Shown here: in pieces, positions 10,583 to 23,249 of the stretch
Position numbering within the stretch: position 1 is the stretch's first letter
Layout of the letters: each line of letters starts with the position of its first letter
Source of the DNA: Pohlia nutans
Lineage: Eukaryota; Streptophyta; Bryopsida; Bryales; Mniaceae
Assembly: GCA_022496805.1 (NCBI GenBank)
Contig: CM040085.1
Location: forward strand, 45,971,811-46,035,810
Direction of reading: 5' to 3'
Length of the DNA: 64,000 nt
Translations under genes and position numbers: made by a program
Notes under the pieces: generated by a model
The model's input: only the letters and a program-made list of their open reading frames with translations
What the model was told of the DNA's origin: nothing
Database searches by the model: none

Positions 10583-11631
10583 TTAACCATTGAACAACTT
10601 GAAAGCCCTTTGCGGCTGTATAGTGTATTTTATATTTAATGGTATTTCATAAGAATAACAATAATAAAAAACTTTTTTGTACAAAGTAGAATCAATAATC
10701 ATAATAATATGTATATAACAGCATATCACAATCCGTATATATTAAACTACAATTGAACAATTATAAAGTTAACCCCTAAGCGTCCCTAGCTTTTTTGGGC
10801 TTAAAACCATCATTGCTTATGATGTGTTGTAGGTCTAAATGTAAATGAGGTATAGAAATCTCAACCGTACAATCTTGTAATATACATGTTGTAGATCATG
10901 TGGATCAATTTTGGGGTCATTTGGCTATATAGATTGCAAGATCATAGTGTTTTTGTGTTAAAAAAGGATGCTGAAATTTTCCTAGCAACATAGATAGAGG
11001 TGAAATTCGTTTTCAAAATTACTCAAATGAAAAAACTTTCAACTATAAAGTAGTTCAAAATCATCATATAAACACATTGGTGCCAAAAAATACTCATGAA
11101 AAAAATTAAATGTGCCCTAAAATGGCCTTGCAATGTCAAAAAGTAGCCCGAAAAGTGACCGATTTGACCCAAAAAGCAAAAAGTGTCCAAAGTAGACCCG
11201 TGCACTAAAATGACTCCCAAACATTCATAACAACATGGATTGACATGAAAATTTTACCATGATAACTAGACTTCAAAGGAAATCCAATCCAACAAGTTTT
11301 TATTGAAAACGGACATGGGATGAAGGAGATATAAGCCCCCAAAGTTGCAGCCATCAAAATGCACAAAAACTATCCAAAAAAGAGATACCTACTTTCAAAT
11401 GATCACCAAAAATTCAATACATCTTGGATTGATCTGAAAATTTTACCACACATTCCATACATCAAGCGGTTTGTTTTTTCAAAATTTCATGAAAATTAGA
11501 CACGTTTTGCAAACGTTACAGCTGTTCAAAGGTGAATGTACCTCCAAAAACGTCCAAAATATGGATGTCGGGACGGTTAGGGGTTAAATACCCGTTGTAA
11601 AGAGGGACCCAAAGGACCTTTTAAGGATTAA
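10583..11631 (+). mobile_element. TTAA-flanked element family F, split by a nested element
   Basis: The left part (10583-10768) begins TTAA-CCATTGAAC. The right part (11588-11631) ends CCTTTTAAGGA-TTAA. Together they match the compact copy at 46489-46723 in reverse orientation. The element sits in the 163-bp array. Other units read 'gtgTTAAgaatggaatgaag', while here 'atgTTAA' and 'TTAAaaatggaatgaag' flank the element, so the target duplication is TTAA. Confidence 0.85.
10769..11587 (+). mobile_element. nested TTAA-flanked element inside family F
   Basis: Ends are TTAA-CCCCTAAGCGTCC and GGACGGTTAGGGG-TTAA. It lies exactly at a break between the two halves of the family F element at 10583-11631. 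It is ~815 bp without a transposase-like frame. Confidence 0.85.
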
Positions 11632-11885
11632 AAATGGAATGAAGTTCTTTTGTGTTCAATATAGATGGATGAAGAGGTATTGTTGTGATTCATTGTAATT
11701 CGTATTAAGAATGAAATAAAGCTCTCTTGTATTCAATAGGATGAGTGAAAACGTAATGCTGTGAATGTTAAGAATGAAATGTTGAAGTTCTTTGTGTCCA
11801 ATACGATAGATGAACTGATGAAGTGGTTTGAAGTTCTTTTTGTATCCAAAAAGGTGGGTGAAGAGGTATTGTTGTGAGAGGTTTA
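11632..11885. repeat. continuation of the ~163-bp tandem repeat
   Basis: Units built on 'gaatgaagttcttttgtgttcaat' and 'gaagaggtattgttgtga' resume directly after the nested transposons. They are more diverged than those at 10080-10582. Confidence 0.75.
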
Positions 11886-12346
11886 GTTATATAGAATGTT
11901 TTGGTATATATTATTGTTTTTTTGTTAGCTCAACGTACACACTTGTCTCAAGGAGGTAGGACGAGGCTAGTTGTTATAACTTTCCTGCCTATGATAACTC
12001 ACTAACATCACCAAGTCATGTATACCACAGAGACAAAGAGAGCCAACGGAATCGAACTCGGGTCACCACATATTTGTGATACGTAGCTCTTTACCAACCA
12101 ACCGCAAAACTCATGAATTGGCGATCTTAAAATTCAAATTATACTCGCCATCTACCCAAAACACTAGTTTGTGAATACTTCTTTACTGGTTACGGGTCAC
12201 TAAACTGTCTATTCTTGCAAGGTGAGAGTAGTTTTGCACCAATGGGCCTTTTCGTGGTGGACATTGGGTCATTGTCATTACGAACATACATTTTATTCAC
12301 GTCAGCTTCAAAAGAGGACCGGAGTTTCTATCTATCTATTTATTTT

Positions 12347-12383
<37 letters not shown>

Positions 12384-12935
12384 CCAAGTCTACTCTAGAA
12401 CACATCCGTTGATGACTTCTATATAGCATTTTTAGTTAAAAGCGCAAATTGATGTTAGTTTGGATTCTTGAAGGTGATGATTTTGTGATTAGAAGGATAA
12501 CAGAAAGAATGAAAGTGTTGTATTTGCTAATTTTGGATTTCTTTGATGTTGAAAATTATCATTTTTAATTAATTAAATTACAATGTTACAAGTTTTAGAA
12601 TTCATTTTGTTTTGATTGATTTTCATTATTAGGATAAAATTTTGTTTGGTGGATTTTCTTGGAATAATATACTTTCTTTTAATATCGTTACCAAGATTCT
12701 TGCTTTGTGTAGCCACATTCAATGGGCGTCCAATATCTATAGATTTTTGTTGAGAATTCAACATGGTCAAGATTTCAAAGTGACATTCTTAATGCAAAGA
12801 GTATTTGTTATTTTGTTTATTTATACATATATTGGTCTTATAGTTAAGATAATTAATTTTTTTTATTATGATTATTTGTTCTAAACACATCCATCTTTCA
12901 ATTTGATGTATATTCCTAAATGCAAATACTTATAA

Positions 12936-12988
<53 letters not shown>

Positions 12989-13062
12989 TAATAATGATAA
13001 TGATAATAATAATTCAAGATTCTTTTCACACAAATTTATTGTGATTACATAAACATTAACTT
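11886..13062. other. intergenic with microsatellites
   Basis: No gene is recognised. A (ta)n tract lies at about 12350-12382 and an (ata)n trinucleotide tract at about 12935-13010. Confidence 0.6.
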
Positions 13063-13639
13063 TTAACTGCCCAAGCGTTTGTTTTTTGGACTATGTACAA
13101 ATTTCATCCATGTTCTCTCATCCGTCATGCACTTTTTGCAGTGTGGATTTTTTACTATAGATTTTATAGGAAGTTAGCTTCATGCATGTGTGAACCTATG
13201 AGAAAGGGGACGATTTGTGAAATTTTTATGCCTTGTTTCATGTTGCAGTGATTCATCAAAAAAATCTAAGATCTTAGTTCAAAATAATTCAAAAGTTCTC
13301 TTGAAAAAATCAAGACATAAAATCAAGCAACCAAAAATCTCCAAAAATCACTACACTTAGAGTATTACATTTCAATTCATCACAACAAATTTCATTCACA
13401 GATTGTCAATATCTTATTCATAATCGAATCACAAAAGAATTTTGAATTTTAAGTTCCAAATTTTATACAAAATATTGGTGATTGCAATTATAGATTTTAT
13501 CTTATGGATAGAATCTAAAATTCATAATGGACTACCTGTATTTATACATCAAGTTCAAAATATCCCTCTTAGTTGCATTTTATAATGCATCTTTGCAATT
13601 CTCCAAATCTGGAGAGGGTTGTGGGCATTTAGGGATTAA
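13063..13639 (-). mobile_element. TTAA-flanked element, family A copy 2
   Basis: The left end is TTAA-CTGCCCAAGCG and the right end GGGCATTTAGGGA-TTAA. Its reverse complement matches 2963-3538 across most of its length. Confidence 0.75.
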
Positions 13640-15260
13640 ATGACAAACAAACCAAGTCAATATGCTTAAAATTGTGTCACTATTGAATTATATTTTAATA
13701 TATTTGTCAACAATTTCAAAGAGCTTCTACTGCAATGTACCATGCTTTATTTGTTTTGTATGCAAAACTTGTAGGGATTTAATATATATTTTTAAATAAT
13801 TTGGAACATAGACAAGTTTTGATGTCCATATTATGCACGTTCCAATAGCAATATGTAATGAAAGTTGGTTCTCCTAGTGTCTATTTAACCCTTGAAGGAT
13901 CCTACACATCTTCACATTTTAAAGATTTATAAAGATTTAAATATAAAAATAATAATTGAAAGGATAATATGGCCTTTATGTAAAGATAAAAATTATAGAT
14001 TATAAACTTTAGATTGCACCCATACACTTAAATCTAATTTTACTATAATCAATATTTTAAAATAATTTTTGAAAGTAAAAATTCAACTCTCTTTTGGAAT
14101 GTTAATTAATTGAGACTATGAATAATATTTAACTGAAATTTGTTGCAATGATTTTGCAATTTTTAAAAATTATTTATAGGTATATTTTTTATTTTTCCAA
14201 CAAGCTAATTTTCACAAGAAAATTATTGAAGGTCATTTTTCAAATTAAAACATCAACGCTTTTTGATGAAACAAACTTTCACTTTAAATTTTTTTAAATT
14301 CAATAAAACATACTTTTGAAAATCTATACCAGTTAAAATCAATCAACTAGCAGAAGAATATCGATGAATTAAAAGGATAACTAAGAGACAAAGAACAATC
14401 TTTTAGTTGTCAATATTGACTTGAATACACATCCATACTATAGTATATAACATATATACTTACAAGTCTTATTTCAAGTACAAGGCATGAATTTTATGGA
14501 AAGATATACCGTATATCGTATAAAAATACAATACACAGTGTCGTTTCAAATATACACATGCGAATTACTGATAGGTATGATTACTATCACTAATTTAAAA
14601 AACTCCATTAGTAATAATATAAAAATGTCACTCTTTGAATGCGTTATAGATAAAAAGAATAACACAAGTTTCACGTTATTTTATTTATCCACACTCCTTT
14701 GGTTTGGAAATAACTGCCATAGTTAAAAAAATAAATCAATTGAACACAATTTTGCCCAAAAAAAGTTCATCTTAGTACTCAAATAATGATTTATCTTTAA
14801 TAGTAGTATATAGTTTTTGTGTCAACCCTCGAAAGAGAACATCAAGAGTAGCACATGCGAACTTAATTCAAGTGAAGCACTTTCCAACAAACTCTTCATT
14901 CACATTGGCCCTTCTGAACAAAGTTTTTCTCTCTAGTTTTTGTGTCACTCTCATCGTCCGCCTCATTTGAAGTGGACATGGCTCACGTTTGAAGTCACTA
15001 TTGTTTTAGAAAAAAAAATGCCAAAGACTAGGACAATTAAGTTTACTTCCGAAGAGAAGAAGTAATACATTCAACGTGACATTTCCGGTCCGAATCTTTA
15101 CACCAAATGAGGAGGGCAAGTCCGCGACCGAAAATATATTTCTAAATTACTGAATGTTAAAAATTTGGGGAAAGTATATATGTTTCAAACAAAAGTGAAA
15201 AAGTGAATATTCCAACTACCAAACATTATTTTTGGAAAGTATTAAATAATAGGGGGACAG
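13640..15260. other. intergenic, nothing recognised
   Basis: This is AT-rich sequence without a supported gene. The strand becomes GC-richer after ~15250, where the leader of the ethylene receptor gene probably begins. Confidence 0.5.
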
Positions 15261-16442
15261 ATGTGCGGACCTGCCCTCCACGTACCGCTCGTTCAAGCGC
15301 TTCAACCAGCTCGCTCAGCTTCGGGATTTAGGGTTTCATGGTCCTCTCTTCACGGAATTTCGCGAGCCTTCCGTATTTGTAGAATATTTGTATTTGTATT
15401 TGTGAAGCAGGATCGCGTGTTAGGCCGGCTCACAGTCAGGATTGAGAGAGCCATGACGCAAGAGAATTGACGATCGAACGACCTAATTTACGCAGGTTGA
15501 TTTCCTTTCTTTCCTTGTTTCCTTCTGAAGCTGCGGTGCACTAGGCAGTGCGAGGCTTAGGGTTTGTTCATTGAGCCAAAGACCTACTTGTGGTAGTTCT
15601 CTCACCGCAGGTTCGAGATACGATTTCTGTGGCCATTTTTGAGGTCGACTCTTTAATTGTGTGCCATTGAGCTCTCAGGTTGGAAATTTGAGTGATTTCG
15701 AATTCGTACTTGGTTTTATTTTGCGCATACTCTGAAACACGCCGTTTTTGTTTCTATCCACACAGAAGGAAAACTACTTGAGATGCGGCCATAGCGAACT
15801 CGGGTTGTTATTTCTCGGGAACTTGAAACCCTAACTCCATGGTTTGCATGTTTGGTGCCCTGCTATCTCTCAGGTGTATCTGGCAAGGTAAGGGATGGAA
15901 GCTTTGGAAGGCTGTGCAATATTAGCAAGGGTCTTGTTTTGTTTTTTTTTGAATTTAGGTTAAGAAGGTGGTGAACGACGAAGATTTTCTCTTTTTTTTC
16001 TAGTTTCATATGCACTAGAATAATAGTTTTTTCTGTTGAAAAAAATCAAAATTTGAAAATTGTTGATTAGGTTTGCTTTGGAAGGAAGCTGTGGTACTGA
16101 AAGAGTCTATGTCTTTGCAGGAGACCAAGACGTTTTGGGGTATGGTTGTGCAATATTAGCAAGGGTCTTGTTTTGGTTTTTTTTATTTAGGTTAAGAAGG
16201 TGGTGAACGAAGAAGATTTTCTAGTTTGTTTTCTGGTTTCATATGCACTAGAATAATACGTGTCTGTTAAAAAATATTGAAATTTGAAATTTTTGATTAG
16301 GTTTGCTTTAGTATGGTACTGAAAGAGTGTATGGCTTTGCAGGAGACCCAGACGTTTTGGGTATGGTTGTTCAAAGTGAAAACGCTCACTCTGTTGGGGG
16401 ATGGTTTTAGAACTGCCGACGGTCTTAGGGTTCGTTGCAGAG
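15261..16442 (+). promoter_or_regulatory. probable 5' leader of the ethylene receptor gene, with tandem duplication and uORF
   Basis: This is a GC-richer, T-rich leader-like region. A splice-donor-like 'ggcaag/gtaagg' lies near 15884-15891. Two tandem copies of ~234 bp follow (about 15905-16140 and 16141-16367). Each ends with an acceptor-like 'tttgcag/gagacc' followed by 'cagacgttttgg' or 'aagacgttttgg'. After the second copy there is a 15-codon uORF (ATG 16363 to TAG 16408-16410). An in-frame ATG at 16401 would add 14 residues to the receptor. Transcription start and splicing are inferred. Confidence 0.45.
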
Positions 16443-19400
16443 ATGGATACATGCAATTGTGTGGAGCCTCAATGGCCTTCAGATGATCTTCTGATGCGGT
16501 ATCAATACGTGTCGGATTTTTTCATCGCGTTGGCCTACTTTTCTATTCCTCTGGAGCTCATTTATTTTGTGAAGAAGTCTTCCATATTTCCCTACCGATG
16601 GGTGCTTGTACAGTTCGGGGCTTTCATCGTCCTGTGTGGGGCGACACATCTGATCAACTTGTGGACATTCAGTCCCCATACGCGGACTGTGGCTGTTGTG
16701 TTGACTGTAGCTAAGATTTTTACTGCCATAGTGTCTTGTGCGACCGCCCTGATGCTCATTCACATCATCCCAGATCTTTTGAGTGCAAAAACTCGGGAGC
16801 TTTTCCTCAAGAATAAGGCCGCAGAGTTGGACAGGGAGATGGGGGTAATAAGGACGCAAGAACAGACGGGACGTCATGTGCGCATGCTGACCCACGAAAT
16901 ACGGAGTACACTGGACAGGCAGACCATTCTGAAGATTACTCTGGCTGAGCTCGGAAAAGCCCTGGACCTGGAGGAGTGTACTTTGTGGATGCCAACCAGG
17001 GCTAATCAGGAATTGATGCTCATGCATTCGCTGCGGCAACTTGAGCAAGGAGGGCTGATTACAGTTCCTATGCATCACAGTGTGGTAAAGCAGGTTTTTA
17101 GTAGTCATCGCGCTGTCATGATTGCTCCCAATAGCCCTGTGTGCTTAATCAGATCCCGTCAAGGCAAGTACTCGATGGGGGATTGTGTAGCTGTGCGCGT
17201 GCCGCTACTCCCACTGAATAACTTCCATACAGAATGGCCTGAGAGTCATTCCAAGCGGGCTTATGCATTGATGGTCCTGATGCTGCCTTGTGATAGCGCA
17301 CGTCGATGGCATGTCCATGAACTTCAACTCGTGGAGACTGTGGCAGACCAGGTTTGTGGATTCTTTTTTTCTTCCATCTTGTTGTTGATAGCGGCGTATG
17401 CCTTGTGTCAAGCAATTTGAGTGGATATTTTTGGTTGGTGCTATTGGCAGGTTTGGCAATTCCTCAATTTTATAGCTTCCTTTTAGAATCTGACAAGTTT
17501 TCCCCATGCAGGTGGCTGTTGCTTTATCGCATGCAGCAATCTTGGAGGAGTCTATGCGAGCCCGGAGCCTTCTTGTGGAACAGAATGTGGCCTTAGACAA
17601 TGCAAGGCGTGAAGCGGAGACAGCCATCTGTGCCAGGAACGATTTTCTAGCTGTTATGAACCATGAGATGCGCACACCTATGCATGCGATTATTGCTTTG
17701 TCTTCACTTCTCCAGGAGACACAGTTGACGCCTGAACAGCGTTCCATGGTAGATACTATCCTGAAAAGCAGCAACTTATTAGCAACCTTAATCAACGACG
17801 TGCTTGATCTCTCGCGGCTAGAAGATGGGAGCTTGGAACTGGACGCAAGAACATTTGTGCTTTCAAACGTTTTTAAGGAGGTTTGGCATTTCGATCCTAA
17901 TTATCATTACAAGTCTATTGGTTCCAGTTACGTTAGGCACAGGTTTACAGGATGGGAATGCATACTACCGAAAGCCAAGATTTCCCACCGTCAATAGCTA
18001 GCAACCTGTAGTCTAATGTATTGATGTCAATATTTTTGAATGGGTGTGCAGGTTATGAAACTGGTTGCACCGATTACCTCAGTGAAGAAGCTTAAGTCTG
18101 AAATTTCGTTAGCTATTGACCTACCTGAGTATGTGGTGGGCGATGAGAAACGGCTCATGCAAACTGTTCTCATTGTGGTCGGAAATGCCATCAAGTTCAC
18201 GAAAGAGGGGAGCGTTAGTATCCGAGTTAGAGAACATCTAAGAGAGCCTCACTCTCTTAGGGAACCGCGCTCGAATGCAGATCCCCGCTCTCAAAGGGAA
18301 TTTCAAAGAGACTTCAACCTTTCACCGGGAGAGCAACATTGCTTCATTAGAGTTGAGGTACAGTGATTTAATTTGTGGCTATATTAGTTTGCGTTTTGAT
18401 TGGCTCTAAAGTTCAGTGCTGCAATTTCCAGCGGTTTGTGAAAATTATCTAGTTTGTTAGAGAGTATGTTGTATTGAGCTGGCTAGGAAGTTCAGTTTTG
18501 AAGATGCAAGGTTCAACTGTGCTGATCAATTTGTGGCATGACAGGTGGTTGATACTGGCGTGGGTCTGAATCCCTTAGACATTCCCAAACTATTTAACAA
18601 GTTCCTCGATGCTGACCATTCCTCTACCCGAAATTACGGAGGAACAGGCTTGGGCTTAGCCATTTGTAAAAGGTAACTTAATCGTCACTATTGCATCTCG
18701 TTGTGATGGCCGCATTGATCTAAGTCAAGTTTCTAGATCTTCTAGCTTGATGCTGTGATCTGAGGTTACAGGATCTTGCTCTAAGAGTTGTTTGTCTTGC
18801 CAACAATAATTATGCTCCGTGATAGCTGGGGGGCTTTAATTTAAAACCAATCAACCGTCTTGACTGAGGATTAGCTTTTGTTGTCGGTCCATGTGCGTAT
18901 TCATTTATTGATGCTTGACTCAACCCTCTGTAATGTGTGAAGCTTCTGAAAAGTGGAAAAAATATGTGATGATACAGGTTTGTGACCCTCATGGGTGGAG
19001 AAATATGGGTTGAGAGTGAAGGTGTGGGAAAGGGAACCACTGTTACATTTATTGTGAAACTTGGCCTTCCTGAAAAACCAAGTGAACAAGACAGGCAAAT
19101 CACACCTTCGCCAGCATCAGTTCATCTACGAACTGATTTTAGTGGAGTGAAGATCCTTGTGACGGATGACAATGGGTATGTTTTCTGTATATTACTGTCT
19201 GGTCGGCTCACAGTTTTGTAGGTCACACCAATGTGCTCTCACCTGCATTCCTTCTGTGTATTGGATTTGCTACGTCGTGTTGACTAATCACAGTAGTAAA
19301 TATGCTATGTGTACCAATACTGTACGTGAGAGACAGATTCAGACAGGCTGGTGTCGAAATTGAATTTCCACGTCAGATTTTGAGATGCCCACGTCACCTT

Positions 19401-19933
19401 AAACCAATTACGAAATGAGATGTGGCACTTTTTGATAAAAACTAATTAGTTTACGGCGAAACTGACCACGACATAGGGTACTTTTGATTAAACCTGTGAT
19501 TCACATTCAAGTTTTTTCTTTGCATGCCCAGACAGTAACTTCAATTGGTTTTTACAGAGTGAATCGAATGGTAACCCGAGGGTTGCTGACGAGGCTTGGT
19601 TGTGACGTCACTGTCGTTAGCTCTGGCAGTGAATGCCTGCAAGAGATCTCTCAACCAGGACAGAATTTCCAAGTGCTGTTGCTAGATGTCTGCATGCCTG
19701 AAATGGATGGCTACGAAGTATGCATTCGCATCCAACAAAAATTTGCTCGACATGAGCGGCCTTTGATGGTTGCTCTCACTGCCAATACTGACAAGCAGAC
19801 CGAGAAGAAATGCTTGGACTTAGGCATGGATGGTGTGATCATGAAGCCTATTTCATTGGAAAAGATGCGGATGAATTTGACCGAGCTTTTGGAGCGGGGT
19901 TCGTTGACACCCGAATCACGACGAAAAACATGA
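16443..19933 (+). CDS. ETR: ethylene receptor, ETR subfamily I (hybrid histidine kinase)
   Basis: Six coding exons: 16443-17351, 17512-17880, 18052-18357, 18545-18672, 18978-19175 and 19558-19933. All junctions keep phase and give 761 aa. The start chosen is the ATG that gives '[12 protein letters not shown]', the invariant family N-terminus. Cys4 and Cys6 (dimer disulfides) and three membrane helices (~23-110) with Cys65 and His69 form the copper-dependent ethylene site in the ER membrane. A GAF domain covers ~158-305. The kinase has His354 in '[12 protein letters not shown]', an N box '[12 protein letters not shown]', a G1 box 'VVDTGVGL' and a G2 box '[12 protein letters not shown]'. The receiver (~625-750) has the acidic 'TDDN' pair, Asp680 in '[12 protein letters not shown]' and Lys in 'MKPIS'. 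All kinase boxes are present, so this is subfamily I, not the degenerate subfamily II. Such receptors keep CTR1-type kinases active until ethylene binds. The gene looks complete. Confidence 0.97.
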
Positions 19934-20814
19934 AGGTTAAGGTACCTTAATTTCATGTCGATTAGGATCTTGCTGTCCTGCAGCTTTCTTTATGGGGTCC
20001 TTTGTTTCAGTCTTGGCTTCTTCCAACCAAAGGGAATGCAGCATCATCGGGCTTAAAACCCCTTCAAAGACTGCTAGTATTCTGGAGTTAGATTTAAGTG
20101 GATTGTTCAGCACTTGTGCAGATTTTATTAAGATATGGTAGGTTTGTGCAGGTTTCAGTGAGGGAGTTTGACTACTCTCTGTGAGGTTGAGAGGTTGTGC
20201 TTGTTAAAGCCATGATCCACAGATCTATTAGCATGAGCATGACGTGATTGTCCGTCTAGGACTCGTCTTCTGTATGTTTAGATGTAATCAATTTGTAAAA
20301 TCCGGTGGTATTGTGTCAGGTCCGTCGAGTGATGCCTTGTCAGTGCATTGTTAGGCTCACAGTTGATAGCGCTTGAGCACTTTACAACGACCTTTGTTAG
20401 ATTGTCTCCAATGGTGGAGATTAATTGTATCATAATCACTCTTCATGGGAGTTGGAAACTGGCAAACTGAATTATTGTTGGCAATTCTTATTCTTGGCAC
20501 CTGATTGAAAAAGTAGGTCGTTCTTGTTCATGATTCTTCTGCTACTCATTTTCCTTTCTTGATCCTCCCATAAATGCATGAGGTCCATTTGAATGTGACA
20601 AGTGTGATATTGTAGAATGTCATTTCAGAGGAAGTCATAATAAAGAGTTCATTTACAAAATTACAATCAAATCTTTTGTTGATACGAAGTACTGGTGATA
20701 TATCTAAAAGACCATAATAAACATCAATCAATGTTTTTAACGATGGTAGTTTATTTGTTCTGTATTGCCATGTTGAGATGTGAACTGTGAGGTATTGTTG
20801 GGAAAACTCATGAA
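19934..20814. other. 3' flank of the ethylene receptor gene
   Basis: The first several hundred bases, with moderate GC content, are probably the 3' untranslated region. No further gene is recognised. Confidence 0.45.
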
Positions 20815-20946
20815 GAGCATCTCCACTAGCACTCTGGATAGTTCTCTGGAAAAATGGATGTGAACGGTTTTATTTGGAGAGAGACATTGAATACAATAAC
20901 TTAGTTCAGGGCCTCAAAACCACTCAAGGTAGTGTATCTTCTCTTC

Positions 20947-21755
20947 TTAACCCTTTAGTGCCCAGGGTACTGTAGCAAACAGCTCTGGATTTCAGTGGGT
21001 TTTTCCACTGTGGTTGAGACTACCAAAAATAGAATGGGTTAAATTAGAAAGTAACCGTACAATTCTATTCTCAACTCGAGAGCACACATTTTATTAAAAT
21101 TTGAGAATCATCCGATGGTGGGATCGGAAGATTATAGTATGTATTTGAACTGTATAATGCACGCTCAAAAACGAGATTTTGGGGGGTGTGTGACTTCAAA
21201 GTTAAATAGAATTTGAGGTAAATTTTCAAAAATAAAAGCAAAGAAGTTCAGCTATGCCCTATGTCAACACCTCTCCGTTGCAATCTTTCATATCAAAAAT
21301 AGACTCACATAATTATTGTGAGATTTATAAGTGAAAGTGACTTGTCCATATACAGTTTAGGACAAAATTTTATACGTTGAAAATTGACAGGAGTGGGTAC
21401 ATTAGTCAAGATCGGATTACACACACTAATGGAAGATGAAGAAGAGAACACAATCCAAAAAAATAAAACAAGATAACAAACTTCCAAACACAAGAAATAC
21501 TACACAATACATATGTTGTATTTGTAAGTATTTACTGTATTTTCAAGTATTTGCAGTATTTTTGCGTTCTGTTGATAGGTATTTTGATAGTTGTACAATT
21601 CCAAATTGAAAATTTCTTTTTCTGGAAGGTACGTAATGTATGTGCGCAAATCTGAACTTCAAAACTGAAGTTCCAATTCTTCACGGATTCTCTGCTATTT
21701 GCATTTCGGACGTTGTAGTGACCATAATGTGGTTTGCTGGGCACTAAAGGGTTAA
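20947..21755 (-). mobile_element. TTAA-flanked element, left arm of a head-to-head pair
   Basis: Ends are TTAA-CCCTTTAGTGCCC and GGGCACTAAAGGG-TTAA. It is related along its length to the element at 21752-22559 in the opposite orientation. The encoded strings around 21305-21493 (-) and 22054-22248 (+) are similar, which confirms the mirror arrangement. These frames look like chance ORFs, not transposase. Confidence 0.85.
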
Positions 21756-22559
21756 CCCTTTAGTGCCTAGGAGACCACATTGTGGTGATTCTTGTGTCAA
21801 AAACGCAAATAACCAAAAATCCGTGAAGAATTGGATGTTGAATTGTGATGTTCAGAGTTGGAGTCATAATTTACATCTTCTTGAAAAATAAAATTTCAAT
21901 TTGGAGTTGTGCATTTAACAAAATACCTATGAGCAAAATGCAAAAATACTTCAAATATTTGAAAATACAGTAAATACTTACAAATACAAGACATGTACTA
22001 TGCGGTATTTCTTGTGTTTAGAAGTTTGTTATCTTATTTAATTTTTTTGGATTGTGTTCTTTTCTTCAAATTCTATTAGTGTATGTATTCCGATCTTGAT
22101 CAATGTACCAACTCCTTTCATGCTTTGCCGTATAAATCTTTGTTCCAAACCGTATATGGATAAATCACTCTCACTTATAAAATTCACAATAATTATGTGT
22201 GAGTCCGTTCTTGACATAAAAGATTGCAATGGAGAGATGTTGACATAGGTCATTGCTGAACCTCTTCACTTTCATTTGTAAAAATTTAACCCAAATTCTA
22301 TTTAACTTTGAAATCACACACCCTCCAAAGTCTCATTTTTGAGTGTGCATTATACACTTCCAAAACATATCATAATCTTCCAATCCAACAGTCCAATCTT
22401 ACCAAGGTTTGACATGCACATGTTTAATTAAGATATGCCTATATTTATACAGTCAAAATACTATAAATAGTATCACAAATTTCAATAGACAACGTTTGAA
22501 GAAAAAAATCACCAAAAATCCGTGGTTTCTCAGAAGCACCCTGGACACTAAAGGGTTAA
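21752..22559 (+). mobile_element. TTAA-flanked element, right arm of a head-to-head pair
   Basis: It shares the TTAA at 21752-21755 with the preceding element and the TTAA at 22556-22559 with the following one. Ends are CCCTTTAGTGCC and GGACACTAAAGGG. Together with 20947-21755 it forms a ~1.6-kb imperfect palindrome. Confidence 0.85.
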
Positions 22560-22740
22560 CCTTTGAGGTCCAGATGATGCATTGATTTCAAAGATGTGTT
22601 ATAAAATGCTTGATGAATCATAAAAATGGAGCTAATATACAAAGAAAAGTTGTAAATGTCAATGTGTAGATCATATATGTATGGTTGGATTTATCATTTT
22701 TTTATATTAAAAAAATAAAAATAAATTCAAGGTGTTAGAG

Positions 22741-23053
22741 TTAACCGAAAAGAGTGTCTCAAAGTGGAAACTCACCTCATACTCACCTTCAACTTGTTAT
22801 TAGTCCAAAAAAACGGCAAAACTAGTCTATGGTGACTTGAAGAATAATCTAAAGCAAGACCCTACACCGCACATGGGAGTGGAACTCGTGACCTCCCGAA
22901 TGCTAGAGGGGGGTTCCCACAAGTTCCCCCAAGCCTATGGCTCTATTCATGAAAGGACCAAGGGACTATTCATGTGTAAGTTGTGTCAGAAATCGCTTAT
23001 ATAAGATTTTTGACTTCGCATAGACTCTGAACTGAGTCTTTATTTTCGGTTAA
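22741..23053. mobile_element. nested element with TTAA-CCGAAAA ends
   Basis: Inverted ends are TTAA-CCGAAAA and TTTTCGG-TTAA. It interrupts family B between blocks that are contiguous in the copy at 29767-30293. It is 313 bp and non-coding. Confidence 0.85.
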
Positions 23054-23249
23054 CTCAATTCTTTTGGAATTCAATTAAAAATCATGAATTAACAATTTTT
23101 AATTAAAAATTGTTGTAATGAATTTGGGATATTATGCACTATGAGATGGTATAATTTGCATTATTGATTTTTCTTATTTTGGAAAATCGTTTTCAAGATC
23201 TCACTTTATGAACTAAGAATGAAACTTGACATAAACAAATTTTGTAATC

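Noticed and set aside
16479..17795. Long antisense frames (209 and 196 codons) opposite the ethylene receptor
   Set aside because: They mirror conserved receptor exons and carry no family motifs.
21305..22248. Similar 60-64-codon frames in opposite orientation as a possible duplicated small gene
   Set aside because: Their similarity is explained by the inverted pair of TTAA elements; no start context or domain supports coding.
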